Source: Tachypleus tridentatus | Lineage: Eukaryota > Arthropoda > Merostomata > Xiphosura > Limulidae | NCBI RefSeq assembly: GCF_004210375.1 | Contig: NW_027467782.1 | Coordinates: 23,725,276-23,789,275, forward strand | Reading direction: 5' to 3' | Length of the DNA: 64,000 nucleotides | Shown here: piece by piece, positions 35,401-45,017 of the stretch | Numbering within the stretch: position 1 is the first letter of the stretch | How the letters are laid out: each line of letters opens with the position of its first letter | Program-made: the position numbers and the translations under genes | The notes under the pieces: generated by a model | What the model was told of the DNA's origin: nothing | The model's input: the letters and a program-made list of their open reading frames with translations, nothing else | The model's database searches: none

Positions 35401-36645
35401 CACTCTACTTAAACTAAAGACATACTTATACGACTTGGATTTAAATTTATTCATAAAGAATGTGAAAAACAACGTATTTGCGAGTCATTTGAAAATACTG
35501 AACCACAAGAATAATAGAATCAATTTAAAAGAAAACACCAGTTTTAATAAATGAAGTTTTAATTAAAATTCCTTTTAACCAAAGATTTGTTATATTTTTT
35601 TAAATTACGATGGTTTGTTTGTTTTGAATTACGCTCAAAACTACACGAGGGCTATCTGCGCTAGCCGTCCCTAATTTAGCAGTGTAAGACTAGAGGGAAG
35701 GCAGCTAGTCATCACCACCCACCGCAAACTCTTGGGCTACTCTTTTACCAACGAAAAGTGGGATTGACCGTCACATTATAACACCCCCAGGCTGAAAGTG
35801 TGAGCATGTTTGGCGCGACGGAGATGCGAACCCGCGACGCTGAAATTACGAGTCGCACGCCTTAACACGCTTGGCCATGCCGGATCCTGACAGCATCTGA
35901 ATCAATATTTACATGTATTTATACTAAATTTATACAAAAATATTTAGAAATACTTTTTCGAGATTTGCGACTGTAATATAAATCCCTTTCACGTATCAGC
36001 CCTCAAATATATTCTACCATCATGTTTTCGTTATACACGCTCCCAAGTCACAAGAGCAAAGTTTGAAGACAATAGGCCTTTTCCATTTACTTTAGGCATA
36101 AGCAATCAGAAAATAACATTTTTTGCCCAGGAACATGAAAAGGTAAAAAATTTTCTTACATAGTGTAATCTTACGTATACGCAGGCAATTAATTTTTAAA
36201 TCAATACACATGGTGTGTGAAATATCAAACGAAAAGGTTATGGCTGAAAGAAATTTAAAAGCAAGATGGACGATATCAATTTAGATGCTATTTCTGTTAA
36301 ATTAGTACAGTTTAATAAATGAAAATATGGTCTAAAAAAAAACACCATGAATTTACCTCTGACATCATGTTTGTAATCACCTTCACGATTTTTGCATGTG
36401 TAAATTCCCGCGTCTTCAAATTGGATGTGGGTTAGCACTAATTTGCCACCGTATTTTATTTGCGTTCTCTCACTATTAATAACTTTTTCTTTGAGATTTG
36501 AGTACCAAATAACTGGTTCTTCTCTCGCTTGGTTTGAACATATTAATGTAAGAGTAGAACCACGTTCAATTTCGTAGACGAATGTAAAACCTGAAACAAG
36601 CAGGAAACTAGCGAAAATATAAAATAATTGAGTGTAATTAGCCAT
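29279..36645 (-). CDS. Putative type I membrane receptor: signal peptide, one Ig domain, GCC2/GCC3-type Cys domain, TM, short tail (5 exons)
   Basis: Five exons on the minus strand join into about 274 codons: 36645-36357, 31563-31501, 31317-31155, 29713-29605 and 29480-29279. Every intron is GT-AG, and junction phases agree (1, 1, 1, 2). The order is signal peptide (1-19), V-like Ig domain (about 25-96), Cys-rich repeats of CPxGxY/CxPCP type (about 106-171), Ser/Thr-rich stalk, one hydrophobic helix (about 197-216) and a basic/acidic tail (217-274). Expected role is a cell-surface receptor or adhesion protein; the ligand is unknown. The tail has no kinase, TIR or YxxL motif but has the acidic dileucine EAMPLI (250-255), which usually directs endocytosis or lysosomal sorting. 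Odd point: exon 3 is 163 nt where 162 is needed; the surplus base lies in a T5 run and shifts the frame. It is therefore a recent pseudogene or an assembly indel. Ig plus GCC2/GCC3 plus TM is not a family I can name. Further exons could have been missed in the long first intron. Confidence 0.72.
29595..30115. repeat. Segmental duplicate of 17065-17745
   Basis: This is the better-kept partner: it includes functional-looking exon 4 of the receptor and part of the preceding intron. See the entry at 17065. Confidence 0.6.
29605..29713 (-). CDS. Exon 4: stalk and first half of the membrane helix
   Basis: The acceptor follows CTCTCTGTCTTAAG and the donor is GTAAGTTA. The exon has 109 nt, phase 1 in and phase 2 out. 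It encodes a Ser/Thr-rich stalk (SKATLHLTSKST) and then a hydrophobic run TALILMCLTALC that is completed by exon 5. A homologous but broken exon lies at 17073-17187, and the intron flanks are similar too, which supports this being a real exon of a duplicated gene. Confidence 0.72.
30116..31154. other. Intron 3 of the receptor gene, with an antisense SINE fragment
   Basis: 30853-30960 is an old antisense SINE (GAGGACTTTCAGCGCTAGCCGTTCC, then GGAGGTAAGACAGCTA). The rest is AT-rich intron sequence. Confidence 0.6.
31155..31317 (-). CDS. Exon 3: GCC2/GCC3-like cysteine repeats, one surplus base
   Basis: The acceptor is TTTTAG and the donor GTAATGG. The first half reads YPCPPGHYDNG...CLPCPGGTY and the second half reads GDACIPCPDDE...DLCR, the C-x-x-CP-x-G-x-Y pattern of GCC2/GCC3 domains (SCUBE, SVEP1 and Eph-type cysteine domains). 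The halves lie in different frames. The exon is 163 nt and the surplus base is in the T5 run near 31222-31226. With one T fewer the spacing between GTY and the next Cys is eight residues, as in the family. Either this copy has a frameshift mutation or a homopolymer was miscounted. Confidence 0.75.
31501..31563 (-). CDS. Exon 2: start of GCC2/GCC3-like Cys domain
   Basis: A pyrimidine-rich acceptor ending CCAG lies just upstream and a consensus donor GTAAGTAT just downstream. The exon has 63 nt, phase 1 in and out, and encodes 21 residues including NLNCTRGYQRD and a final Cys. NCT is a possible N-glycosylation site. The C-x-x-G-Y spacing is that of the repeats found in ephrin-receptor-like cysteine domains and continues without break into exon 3. 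Confidence 0.75.
32455..33855. repeat. About 1.4-kb segmental duplicate, partner at 10730-12185
   Basis: This lies inside intron 1 of the receptor gene. On the minus strand, near 32870-33060, broken frames give IIYSWKMYHIPLVDAKDAL and FQGSDEDECVILSVL, which align with the trace in the partner. The origin of that coding trace is not recognised; it could be a lost exon or a decayed mobile element. Confidence 0.7.
33856..34142. other. Intron 1 sequence, nothing recognised
   Basis: AT-rich, between the duplicated segment and a SINE. Confidence 0.5.
34143..34418 (+). repeat. tRNA-derived SINE, young
   Basis: Full head GGCCCGGCATGGCCAAGCGC, body and ACAAACAAACAAA tail. The target duplication TTGTAGGTGAAAAA-like stands at 34128-34142 and again at 34419-34433. 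Confidence 0.92.
34679..35030. mobile_element. Foldback (long inverted repeat) element inserted at TA
   Basis: Two arms of about 145-160 bp (34681-34830 and 34870-35028) are reverse complements with few differences. The outer ends are GAAAGTTAAGTTCTTGC and its complement, flanked by TA on both sides. The spacer is about 40-60 bp. No coding sequence. It fits a non-autonomous MITE. Confidence 0.85.
35085..35192 (-). repeat. Well-kept copy of the second SINE family
   Basis: TATAACAAAACCACATCGGGC, CCACCGAGGGCAATCGAACTCC, GCGTTGTAAATCCATAGAC and CCGCTGTCCCATCGGG: the best antisense example of the family in this window. Confidence 0.8.
35617..35887 (-). repeat. tRNA-derived SINE, full length, antisense
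   Basis: The tail (GTTTGTTTTGAATTACGC) comes first and GGCCATGCCGGATCC last, with the complete body between. Confidence 0.92.
36357..36645 (-). CDS. Exon 1: signal peptide and V-like Ig domain
   Basis: The ATG at 36645 opens MANYTQLFYIFASFLLVSG, a typical secretory signal. The Ig fold follows: B-strand Cys36, Trp47 in VIWY, and the F-strand motif DAGIYTC with Cys84. The spacing fits a V- or I-set domain. The exon ends after one base of codon 97 at a GTAAAT donor (36356-36351). The frame is also open upstream of this ATG to 36768, but the signal peptide fixes the likelier start. An acceptor-like CAG just before the Ig part (about 36593) leaves open that the signal peptide sits in an alternative exon. 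The Ig resembles receptor first domains (PVR/VEGFR-like style), but no family is claimed. Confidence 0.8.
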
Positions 36646-36744
36646 TGAAATCTCTCTGCACTGTACTCTTTGTAAGTCACTTTCTGTATTGTTTCTAAGT
36701 GAAATATCAGTGTTACTATGCGCATAATAGTATTCTTGTTTGAA

Positions 36745-36752
36745 TGACGTCA
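36745..36752. promoter_or_regulatory. Palindromic CRE-like site TGACGTCA upstream of the receptor start
   Basis: A perfect TGACGTCA lies about 100 bp upstream of the ATG of the Ig exon. This octamer binds CREB/ATF-type bZIP factors in animals. Position fits a proximal promoter or 5' UTR, but chance occurrence in 64 kb is quite possible: a second copy sits at 28674-28681 with no gene assigned to it. Confidence 0.3.
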
Positions 36753-37246
36753 TGAACTGAAGTAACATTGTGAGGTAGAAAAACGTTTTACTAACAATAA
36801 TGATTGCAAAGTTTATTGTTTTCTGTAGTGTGAAAGACGCTTGAACAGAGAAATTATATTCATGTTTATGTTATGCATAATTTAGATTTAATAAACAATA
36901 ACAACACTTGCCTAAGAGTTCAACTTGAAATTTAGGTAAAAGCAAATAAAATTTATACGAAATTTTTCTATGCAATTTCTTCTGACAATACAAATCTTAG
37001 TCGGCATTTATGATATAAACCATAATAAGACTGCTAACAGATGCCTTATGATACATATAAATTATAATTGAGTAGTTATAAACCTACAAACATTGTAACA
37101 ATATTTAAATTAAAAAATCAGTTAAAGAATATTCACATATATAACTTATGTGACAAATACTGCATTCCATGGTGTTATATAGGGATTAATGACTACAATT
37201 AGCTGTATTAATATTTTGTTCTTCAAAACTAATAAGATTTCAATAG

Positions 37247-37550
37247 TTTGTTTTTTGAATTTCGCACAAAGCTACTCGAAGGCTATTTGTGGTAGTCGTC
37301 CCTAATTTAGCAGTGTAAGACAAGATGGAAGGCAGCTGGTCATCACCTCCCACAGCCAACTCTTGGGCTACTCTTTTACCAACGAATAGTGGGATTGATC
37401 ATCACATTATAACGCCACCACGGCTGAAAGGCGAGCATGTTTGGTGCGACCGGGATTCCAACGCGCGACCCTCGGATTACGAGTCGAACGCCAGATAGCC
37501 CTCGAGTAGCTTTGTGCGAAATTCCAAAAAACCCAAACCAAACCATGCTT
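37247..37550. repeat. Inverted SINE composite: antisense copy followed by a sense tail
   Basis: 37247-37491 is an antisense copy that stops inside the tRNA-like head (GAGTCGAACGCC). It continues at once into the sense tail CAGATAGCCCTCGAGTAGC ... CCAAACCAAACC (37492-37550). Confidence 0.88.
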
Positions 37551-37551
37551 C

Positions 37552-37795
37552 TAGATTTTTAACTTGTTCATTTCTCAGTTAAACAACCAAAAACTGAGAA
37601 GAATAGCATGCAAAACTAACGTATAACTCAATTACAAGATAGTACATGAATGAAATCCTTTGTTAAATGTAATTTTTGTTACTGTGACACTTCGGTTTTG
37701 GAAACGTAGACTTATATTTCTATAAATCTTCAATTTCATAAATATCTTGTTACGTATTTCTCTTCGTCTTTGAAGTGTGTTCTTGGATATTAAAG
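37552..37795. repeat. Segmental duplicate of 14105-14395
   Basis: This is the partner of the segment at 14105. Similarity stops near TCCACA (about 37803), where the Tigger-like element begins. Confidence 0.6.
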
Positions 37796-37804
37796 GAGGT
37801 CCAC

Positions 37805-39229
37805 AGTGCAGCTTAACAGTATGGGGTTCACTATAATGGGGCTTTATTTATATACGTATAAGTCTTTGGGCCCTTTTTATGGCTGACATTTTAATTAATA
37901 TTTCTGAAAAGATGTCTACGAATTTGTGTCATTCGCTTATTCTAGGTCTTTCTGCAAGCCTATACAATGCGCATGCACATTATATACTGCACAGTATAAA
38001 TCTGAGCATCACTTGCTGTCAGCGGCAGTTCAGTTTTTTCATGTTAAGAACGTGTGTACACTTTTTTACAGAGATCCCTTTATTATGCGTGAGAAAAGAA
38101 TGTGTGATGATACCGAGCCAAAGAAACCTAACTAGCACGAAACAAAGGAATAAATGAACCATCTGTAAGACTGTTCAATGAAAGAACCAGTAAAACAGTA
38201 TTGAATGGCTACCAACTGTTTTGCCTCGAAAACAATCGTAAAGAAAAGGAGCTCTCTAATGGTGAATATGGAACGTCTGCTATCAATATGATTAGAAGAT
38301 TGTAATCAGAAACGAATTCCTTTAAGTCAAATGGAAATTCAAACGAAAGCTACGAGCCTTTTAAACGCCTTAAAAGAGAACGATGGAGAATGGGGAACTA
38401 ATGAAATATTTTCGGCAAGCCGTGATTGGTTCTTTTGTTTTAAGCAAACACTGGTTTCCATAATGTTCGTATTGCAGGCGAAAGTTCAAGTGTAGACAAA
38501 GATGCTGCTGAAAAATTTCCAAATGAATTTATAGAAATTATTAAAAAAGTTCGGTACAAAGATAACCAAATATGAAACGGGTTTATTTTGGGGAAAATAT
38601 GCCTTCTATAACTTTCCTATCAGAAAATGAAAAAAACTTGGCCATGTTACAAGCGTTAAAAGATCGTTTAACACTTGTTAGGCGGAAATGGATCTGGCGA
38701 TTTTAAATTAAAACCTGTGTGCTTGTGTATCGTGCGGAAATCCCCCGAACACTAATCAGCTGTGCAAAGAAGACTCTCTCAGTTGTTTGGCGATGAAATA
38801 AAAAAAGCATGGGTCACAAAACCTTTGTTTGAAGACTGGTTAAAAAAGTTATTTTTTGTCCTGCAGTTGAACATTACTGCACAAGAAAACAACTTGAACT
38901 TTAAAGCCATCCAACGGGACTTTGTGACTTTAATGAAAATGTCAAAATTCATTTTCTTCCACCCAATACAACATCTCTACTGCAATTAATGAATTAAGGT
39001 GTCATTGCGACGTTTAAAGCTTATTATTTGAAGCGAACTTTTCTCAAGCAATAAAGGCTACAACTACAGAAGCTGCACTATCTTCGACTAAATTCTGGAA
39101 AGATTACATCATCAGAAGTGCTATCGAGAATATCAACGAAGCGAGAGTAACATGAGATCAATATGGAAGCACGTTCTGCCTGATTGTACAAGCTTTAAAA
39201 ATTTTCCACTGGCTGGTTGAGGCTGAAAA
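37805..39229 (+). mobile_element. Tigger1-like (pogo superfamily) transposon, first part
   Basis: The transposase relic includes MERLLSIWLEDCNQKRIPLS, MEIQTKATSLLNALKEN, FSASRDWFF, HNVRIAGESSSVDKDAAEKF and PNEFIEIIKKV. Further on come GGNGSGDFKLKPVCL, KKAWVTKPLFEDWLKK, GVIATFKAYYLKRTF and STKFWKDYIIRSAIENINEA. These are the landmarks of TIGD1/Jerky-type DDE_1 proteins. Many stops and frameshifts are present and the N-terminal DNA-binding part is shortened. A SINE splits it at 39230; a few bases of it continue after 39518. Confidence 0.85.
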
Positions 39230-39505
39230 GGCCCGGCATGGCCTAGCGCGTTAAGGCGACGACTCGTAATCCGAGGATCGCGGGTTCGCGCCCGCGTCGC
39301 GCCAAATATGCTCGCCCTCTCAGCCGTGGGGGCGTTATAATGTGACGGTCAATCCCACTTTTCGTTGGTAAAAGAGTAGCCCAAGAGTTGGCGGTGGGTG
39401 GTGATGACTAGCTGCCTTCCCTCTAGTCTTACACTGCTAAATTAGGGACGGCTAGCACAGATAGCCCTCAAGTAGCTTTGTGCTACTCAAAACAAACAAA
39501 AAAAC
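39230..39505 (+). repeat. tRNA-derived SINE inside the Tigger1-like element
   Basis: Full head GGCCCGGCATGGCCTAGCGC, body and AACAAACAAAAAAAC tail. The target duplication TGAGGCTGAAAA stands at 39218-39229 and 39506-39517. Confidence 0.95.
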
Positions 39506-39544
39506 TGAGGCTGAAAAAAATGTATAGAACAAATATATTGTAGA

Positions 39545-41170
39545 GAAAAGTTAATTGCCACTTGACAGCAGTAGAAAGAACTTCGGTCTACTAGATTTAA
39601 TGAATGGGCTGTACAAGGCACATATATGGCAAACTTATTTTCTTCTAAAATCTTTTGCTGCATATCCTTATAACCCCCAGACATGTTAGCAGCATTGTCA
39701 TAAGACTGACCCCTATATTTTGTAAAATTAAGTTTGCAAACTTCACGTAATTACTGCAATACCTGGTTTGCCATTTCATCAGTCATATGACTTTTTAGTT
39801 CCAGAAAGGTTAAAAGCATTCAATAGGCTGCCCATTTTTAAGTATCGAGTACAACTCTTAACTGATCTATATGTGATAGATCTGGCGTCGAGTCAACTGA
39901 CAAGCTAAAATAACCAGAAGAAGTTACTTTATCAACAACGAATGTGTGGACCTTCTGAACCATTGGTTCAATGTGTTCTTCACAGGCGGTTTTGGACAAG
40001 TATGAAGGATTTCCTTTTCCAGAATTTCCATATTTATAAATGTGTCCTGCTAAAATGGATCAAACTGACTTTTGAGCTCAAGTAGCTCTAAAAATTCCCA
40101 TTCTGCAGTGAACCAAATTTTATCTGTTCAGTGAAAAGCCAGGCTACGTTCAGCTAACGTACAAATAACAACTATTGCGTGCTCCAAGACATGTTCCCAG
40201 TAATCGCACTCTTCTTTTAATTTGTTTTTCCAACTCTTGTTGCAAGCCTAAACCTTGTCTGTAAGTTAAGTATGTTAGCTAGAGTCTCGGTGAGTAGTGC
40301 TTCTTTCATGATGATCAATTACAATAGTATTTCGCCAGTCACTGAACCCTTCTATTTCAACAAAACACGAGGAAAATTTAGGGACAAAGAGTCGATAGTA
40401 AATACAATAACCACTCTCTCTTGTGTTACTCACCATTGGTTTTTACCCCAAAGAAAAGTTTTGCAAACAGTATTTCATTGGTTTGCTACTACTAAAATCC
40501 AGCAAGATTTAACAAATGACCCATTGTGGTGTTAACAGTCAGTGGGTCCACAAGCAATCCAATAAGCCACATCAGCAGCAGAGAAATCGAGCCACAACCC
40601 TGGATCTTTTGCTTTAGTTTCTTCATCTTTTGTAGACTGAAGCATTTTACCATAGTTCAGCAATTTTCATTTTCAGAAATTATTTCAACTTTAAACTGTC
40701 TTATAGAGCAACTTGCATCAACATTAACACGAGAGATATCTGGAGAATTTACAAGCATAGTAAGATCAGTTGTGAAAGCTGTTCCAGTTGAGCAAGCCTG
40801 TGACACCTCAACGTCACCATGATGTTCTGATCTTCAAGTGGACAAAGTGGTACTTGTAGGTGTGAAGCTTGGTTCAAATTTAATCATGTCAGAGTCAGAT
40901 ACAGTACAAGTGACTTCTCATGGTTTTGATGTGGAAGATCTTGTTGTGTAAGTTCAGTGAACAAATTAGTCTGCTATCTAGTCTTGGCCACTAAATCCAA
41001 AGCCTTTTGTTGGTTCTCTTTTGCCAGTTTTTTCTTTTGTGCACCACTTAAATGAACATGTTTCATCTTGCAGTCTGAAAAATACAGAAAAAAAACCACA
41101 AAATAATACGGATCATATATAATTATAATGATAAGAAAAACACTGAAATTTATAAAGAAAAACATTCGTA
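39545..41170 (-). mobile_element. Decayed hAT transposon (ZMYM1-like transposase)
   Basis: Minus-strand landmarks in order are KMKHVHLSGAQKKKLAKENQ near the N-terminus, EGFSDWRN, HHERSTTHRDS, NGNF..LLELKSQFDP, VDSTPDLSHIDQLRVV-like residues in broken frames, KNGQPIECF, MSGGYKDMQQKILEENK and VPCTAHSLNLV. This is the order of ZMYM1/TTF-hAT transposases. Stops are frequent and no terminal repeats were found. It abuts the Tigger1-like element. Confidence 0.82.
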
Positions 41171-41741
41171 AGACAGTCAAACATACTAAACTCTAGGTCT
41201 ACATTTAGACAAAGACTGTCAGAAAGTTATCCTAAGGTCCAGGTCCATCAGCACATAAACATGAATTCATAAATACATTTATTGACTTGCTGTATTATGA
41301 TATGTTGAAAACCATTCATGACTGGCCTCAATCTATTTTAGAAAAATTAATTTTCAGTCATTGCAAAAGTTTCATTTCGGTTGTTGTTATGGTAGCTGAT
41401 TGCAAGAAGCAATGTCAAAGGCTAGAGTACTTTAATCCTAATATCTGAAGAATGAGTTGTAACCTCAACTTTTCTTTTGAGCTCAGATTTGACCTGGGAC
41501 TATTAGATGAGCCAACAAACCATGCATCAACAAAATAGGCATATGTCTGAAACTTTACTTACATGCCTGGATGCGAAGGCAAATTCAAAACGACAGCCTT
41601 ACACTGGGAATAGTCCACTTCATTATTCCATGCTACAGTAGCGTTTCCAGTGTACTTACACTAAACTAGTTACAGTATTTAGGCCTAACGTTATTGTCAC
41701 TCAGTTCTCAGATAACATTAACGTTAGGCCTAATGCTGATA
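41171..41741. other. No gene recognised; small inverted repeat at the end
   Basis: TAGGCCTAACGTTA (about 41680) and TAACGTTAGGCCTA (about 41719) form a hairpin of 14-bp arms just before the MITE. Confidence 0.55.
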
Positions 41742-41971
41742 CAGGGTGGCCCGTAAGTTCCTACCCATCCATATGTTATTATGTTATATTCAATTACGCA
41801 TGTATTATGTATTCGTTTCTTTTTTTCAGAGAAATATGGCCGATGTAAGCCCATTTATACTTGAAAATGTCTCACAGAACATGGCGTCGCATAATATTAT
41901 GCAGCGAGAATGAGGGACAGTACACAGATACATCAGATATATGGATGGGTAGAGACTTACGGGTCACCCTG
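41742..41971. mobile_element. MITE, 230 bp, with about 33-bp terminal inverted repeats and TA duplication
   Basis: The ends CAGGGTGGCCCGTAAGTTCC and (antisense) CAGGGTGACCCGTAAGTCTC continue into CTACCCATCCATAT on both sides. TA flanks at 41740-41741 and 41972-41973. The inner sequence has no intact frame. It fits a deletion derivative of a Tc1/mariner-type element. Confidence 0.9.
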
Positions 41972-41974
41972 TAC

Positions 41975-43490
41975 ATTGCAAATGAGGCCACTAACGTTAA
42001 GCCTAGTACTTAGTACTAACCTTGCTCACATGAACTTGTTCAGTTTATGCACTATTTTCAATCCTAAATTGATTTTCTTGATTTTTCAGTTCTTTACATT
42101 ACCTTCGTATGACCACGATGACACATTACTGTACTACTAGTAGTAGTATGGTATAAACATAGCAATGTTAAGAACCTTGTTATCGAACAAGTCGAACGAA
42201 GTCTTACGTAATTTAACCTAAAAGATCAAATTATCGCCTTTAGACTGCTCCGATCTTTCAATTGTTTTCCCAGCTTTTCAGAAATGTAATACAACACATA
42301 GTGATCTGAATTTATAGTCACAAAATAGTTGAATTACACCTGAAAGTTTGTCTTCGTTGTATTTGTGTTTCTGTCTCGGATTGTTCGTTCGTCTCATAAA
42401 AAAAATATCACCAGAAGGCACCCTTGTACTTATCTCCTTAGTAAATCTCAGCTTCAGATTTGCTTATATTATTACATAATTACAAGGGTATACATACATG
42501 CCCAAATGCTCTTACAGGTTACATGTAATATATGAACGGTAGCATTGCTACAGTAGCATTCCTTTCTAAAATTTTTCTTGGTATGATAAATTACAAAACA
42601 TGTACTCACAAACAAAGGTTTTTAACAGCAAGCTATTTGAAGCCAAAAAACTTCCGGCTCAGAAAACTTCAGTGAAAAACACACTTATAAAGCAATTCTA
42701 AGGCAAATAAAACCAAAACAAACAAGACAATATAAGGCACGAAAACAAAACCGAAAAAAACATTAAACTAGCCACGTCTCTGAACACATCTGTTACCATT
42801 TCGTTTGACTTATATTTCTGTGGTATTATTCTCTTTTGTTTCTGTAGATGTGACTGAATAAAGCAGTAAAAGATAAAACAAAACAGTTCCACTGCCTATA
42901 ATTTCTTATAAATAGCCACAGCAGAAGAAATGATTGAGAAAAATATTTCATCTGCAAAGTTAGATAGACATCATAACATGTGATCATCTTTTACCTGAAG
43001 TTTTATCAACATTTTGTACCGCTCTTTACAGTAATCTTTCGCAAATCAATTACTTCTTACTTCAGATACATAGTTTGGTAGATTCTCGAAACTTTAGTCA
43101 CTAACCGAGCCAAAGAAAACTTTTTTAACAATGCAGAGTAAAATCAAGCACGGTAGATAAGAGCAATTACAAAAAAAAATCAACAAAAGTTGAGTGTGGT
43201 AGTGAAAGAGATAAGGGCATTATAACTAAGGGGAAATCTCTGTGGTTATCCCTTCCATTGTTGCCCTAATCATGTGCGTATTTTGCGTAATGGTTAATCC
43301 AGGGCTGCTTTAGTTGATTGTTAAGCCTTTATAGCATGTGATTTTACGTATGAATGATGATAATACTAATCTTTAGAGGAAGTTAAACTTGCAAGTTTGT
43401 TGCAGGGATTCAGTTCATTTTTTGCAGAGAATTTCCTTTATACTTTGTTTTAAACTTTTGATTTGAAGTTCTTCTGTGATATATTTGAAT
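41975..43490. other. No gene recognised
   Basis: AT-rich, no domain or repeat recognised. Confidence 0.45.
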
Positions 43491-43501
43491 TTTTGGTCTG
43501 G

Positions 43502-43614
43502 TTGTTGTTTTGTATTAAGGACAAAGCTACACAATGGGCTATGCTCTGCTCATCACGAAACCAAGTTTTTAGTGTTATAATTCCGCAGACATACCGCTGA
43601 GCCACTGGGGGGCT
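43502..43614 (-). repeat. Copy of the second SINE family with target duplication
   Basis: ACAAAGCTACACAATGGGCTA, TTTTTAGTGTTATAATTCCGC and ATACCGCTGAGCCACTGGGG, antisense. TTTTGGTCTGG stands at 43491-43501 and 43615-43625. This proves retroposition of the second family. Confidence 0.88.
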
Positions 43615-44110
43615 TTTTGGTCTGGAAGTATACTTTTATTTTTAGGAAGGTTGGTGTCAATTTTTCTAATCTGCAAGTTTTGTAAACGTTAAATTTCGCA
43701 TCATATTTTTTTGTAATTAAATAAATTTCTTATTTTCTATTTCGCCATAACAGAATCAGATTCTTTCGATAAAGCTTACGTTGGTTAGTGGTAACTTTAG
43801 GCTTAGCTGTTTCTTTGTTTTGTTTTTTTAAGATACGTCAAACGGAAGTTATGCTGTAATTTTTATTTTAAAAGATTAGATATAAATATATACTCAGTAC
43901 TCTCTTTGGCGAAATAAATTATTTTCGCTACCTTTCACAATACTCACAATAATATATCAATTATTAGGCCTATATTAATCGTAAGGCCTTCCACGACGAT
44001 TAACTTCCCTTTTTACTTTTCTTTGGCCTATTTCCGTTTCGTAACATCTCATCTGCTAATTTTTGTCTGTTTCTCTACTTTGACCATTCCAATAAAACTA
44101 TTTATTTATC

Positions 44111-44155
44111 TTTAGCGCAGATAGTCTAGTTGTTTTGCGTCATGAAACAGAAAAC
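44111..44155 (+). repeat. SINE tail fragment (third type)
   Basis: AGCGCAGATAGTCTAGTTG and TTTTGCGTCATGAAACA match the better copy at 47450-47515. Confidence 0.45.
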
Positions 44156-44458
44156 CAAACTATTTATCTTTGTCACACCTAATCGTCTGTTTTCTCTATT
44201 CTACACATCAAAAAATTTCACGCGACACTCGATAATCTCTGCATCAATGAGTTACAAACAATGTGTACGACCCCTATCGAGTTTCGTAATTAAATTTGTC
44301 ATAATGTTTACTTTAAATTAATTTATTGTGACTCTCATGTTACAAATAAAGCTAAACAATCATTAAGTATTTATTCTTAAAATAAATTGTATAATTTATT
44401 TGATAAACATATAATCTTACGTAATTATATACATATATGACTTATCCCACGTTACGTG

Positions 44459-44701
44459 CCCCGGCATTGTCAGGTGGTTAGGGCACTCGACTCGTAATCT
44501 GACAGTCACGGGTGCGAATCCACGTTAAACTAAACGTGTTCACTCTTTCATTCATAGGGTGTCATTATGGTCAATCCCACTATTCGTTTGAAAGAGTATC
44601 CCAGGAGTTGCTTTTCCTCTTGTCTTACTCTGCTAAATTAGGGACAGCAAGCGTAGATCGTTTTCGTATAGCTTTGAGCAAAATGCAAAACAAAGAAACA
44701 A
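44459..44701 (+). repeat. Diverged SINE
   Basis: CCCGGCATTGTCAGGTGGTTA, TCGACTCGTAATCTG, and a shortened body and tail. Confidence 0.85.
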
Positions 44702-45017
44702 ATCTACTTAACGTAATTACAACTTCATAAATAGAGTATCATATTATCCAGTGTTTGTTATGTTATTAGAGGCAATATTACCCACTTTCATTCACATCAT
44801 TCTTGGATTTGTATGCAACTACTTGAGCATCTGCATGATATAAGGTTCTACTCACATTTCATTGGGAAAGTATTTGACATATTATTTGTTACTGGGGCCC
44901 TTATCTTCACTTCTAGTGTTTTTAACTGAGATGCCCCATGTTATTATTACTTCATCAACTAACACAACACTAACATCCTCTGACTCTGAGGTTTCTGTTT
45001 ATTTATCTGTTCCTCCT

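Noticed and set aside
29279-36645. Identity as a shortened Dscam of chelicerates
   Set aside because: Those genes have three Ig and two FNIII domains with tandem 5' cassettes; here a single Ig is joined to a cysteine domain and no FNIII is seen.
36645-36768. Upstream extension of the receptor start
   Set aside because: The frame is open, but residues before MANYTQLF are polar and would spoil the signal peptide.
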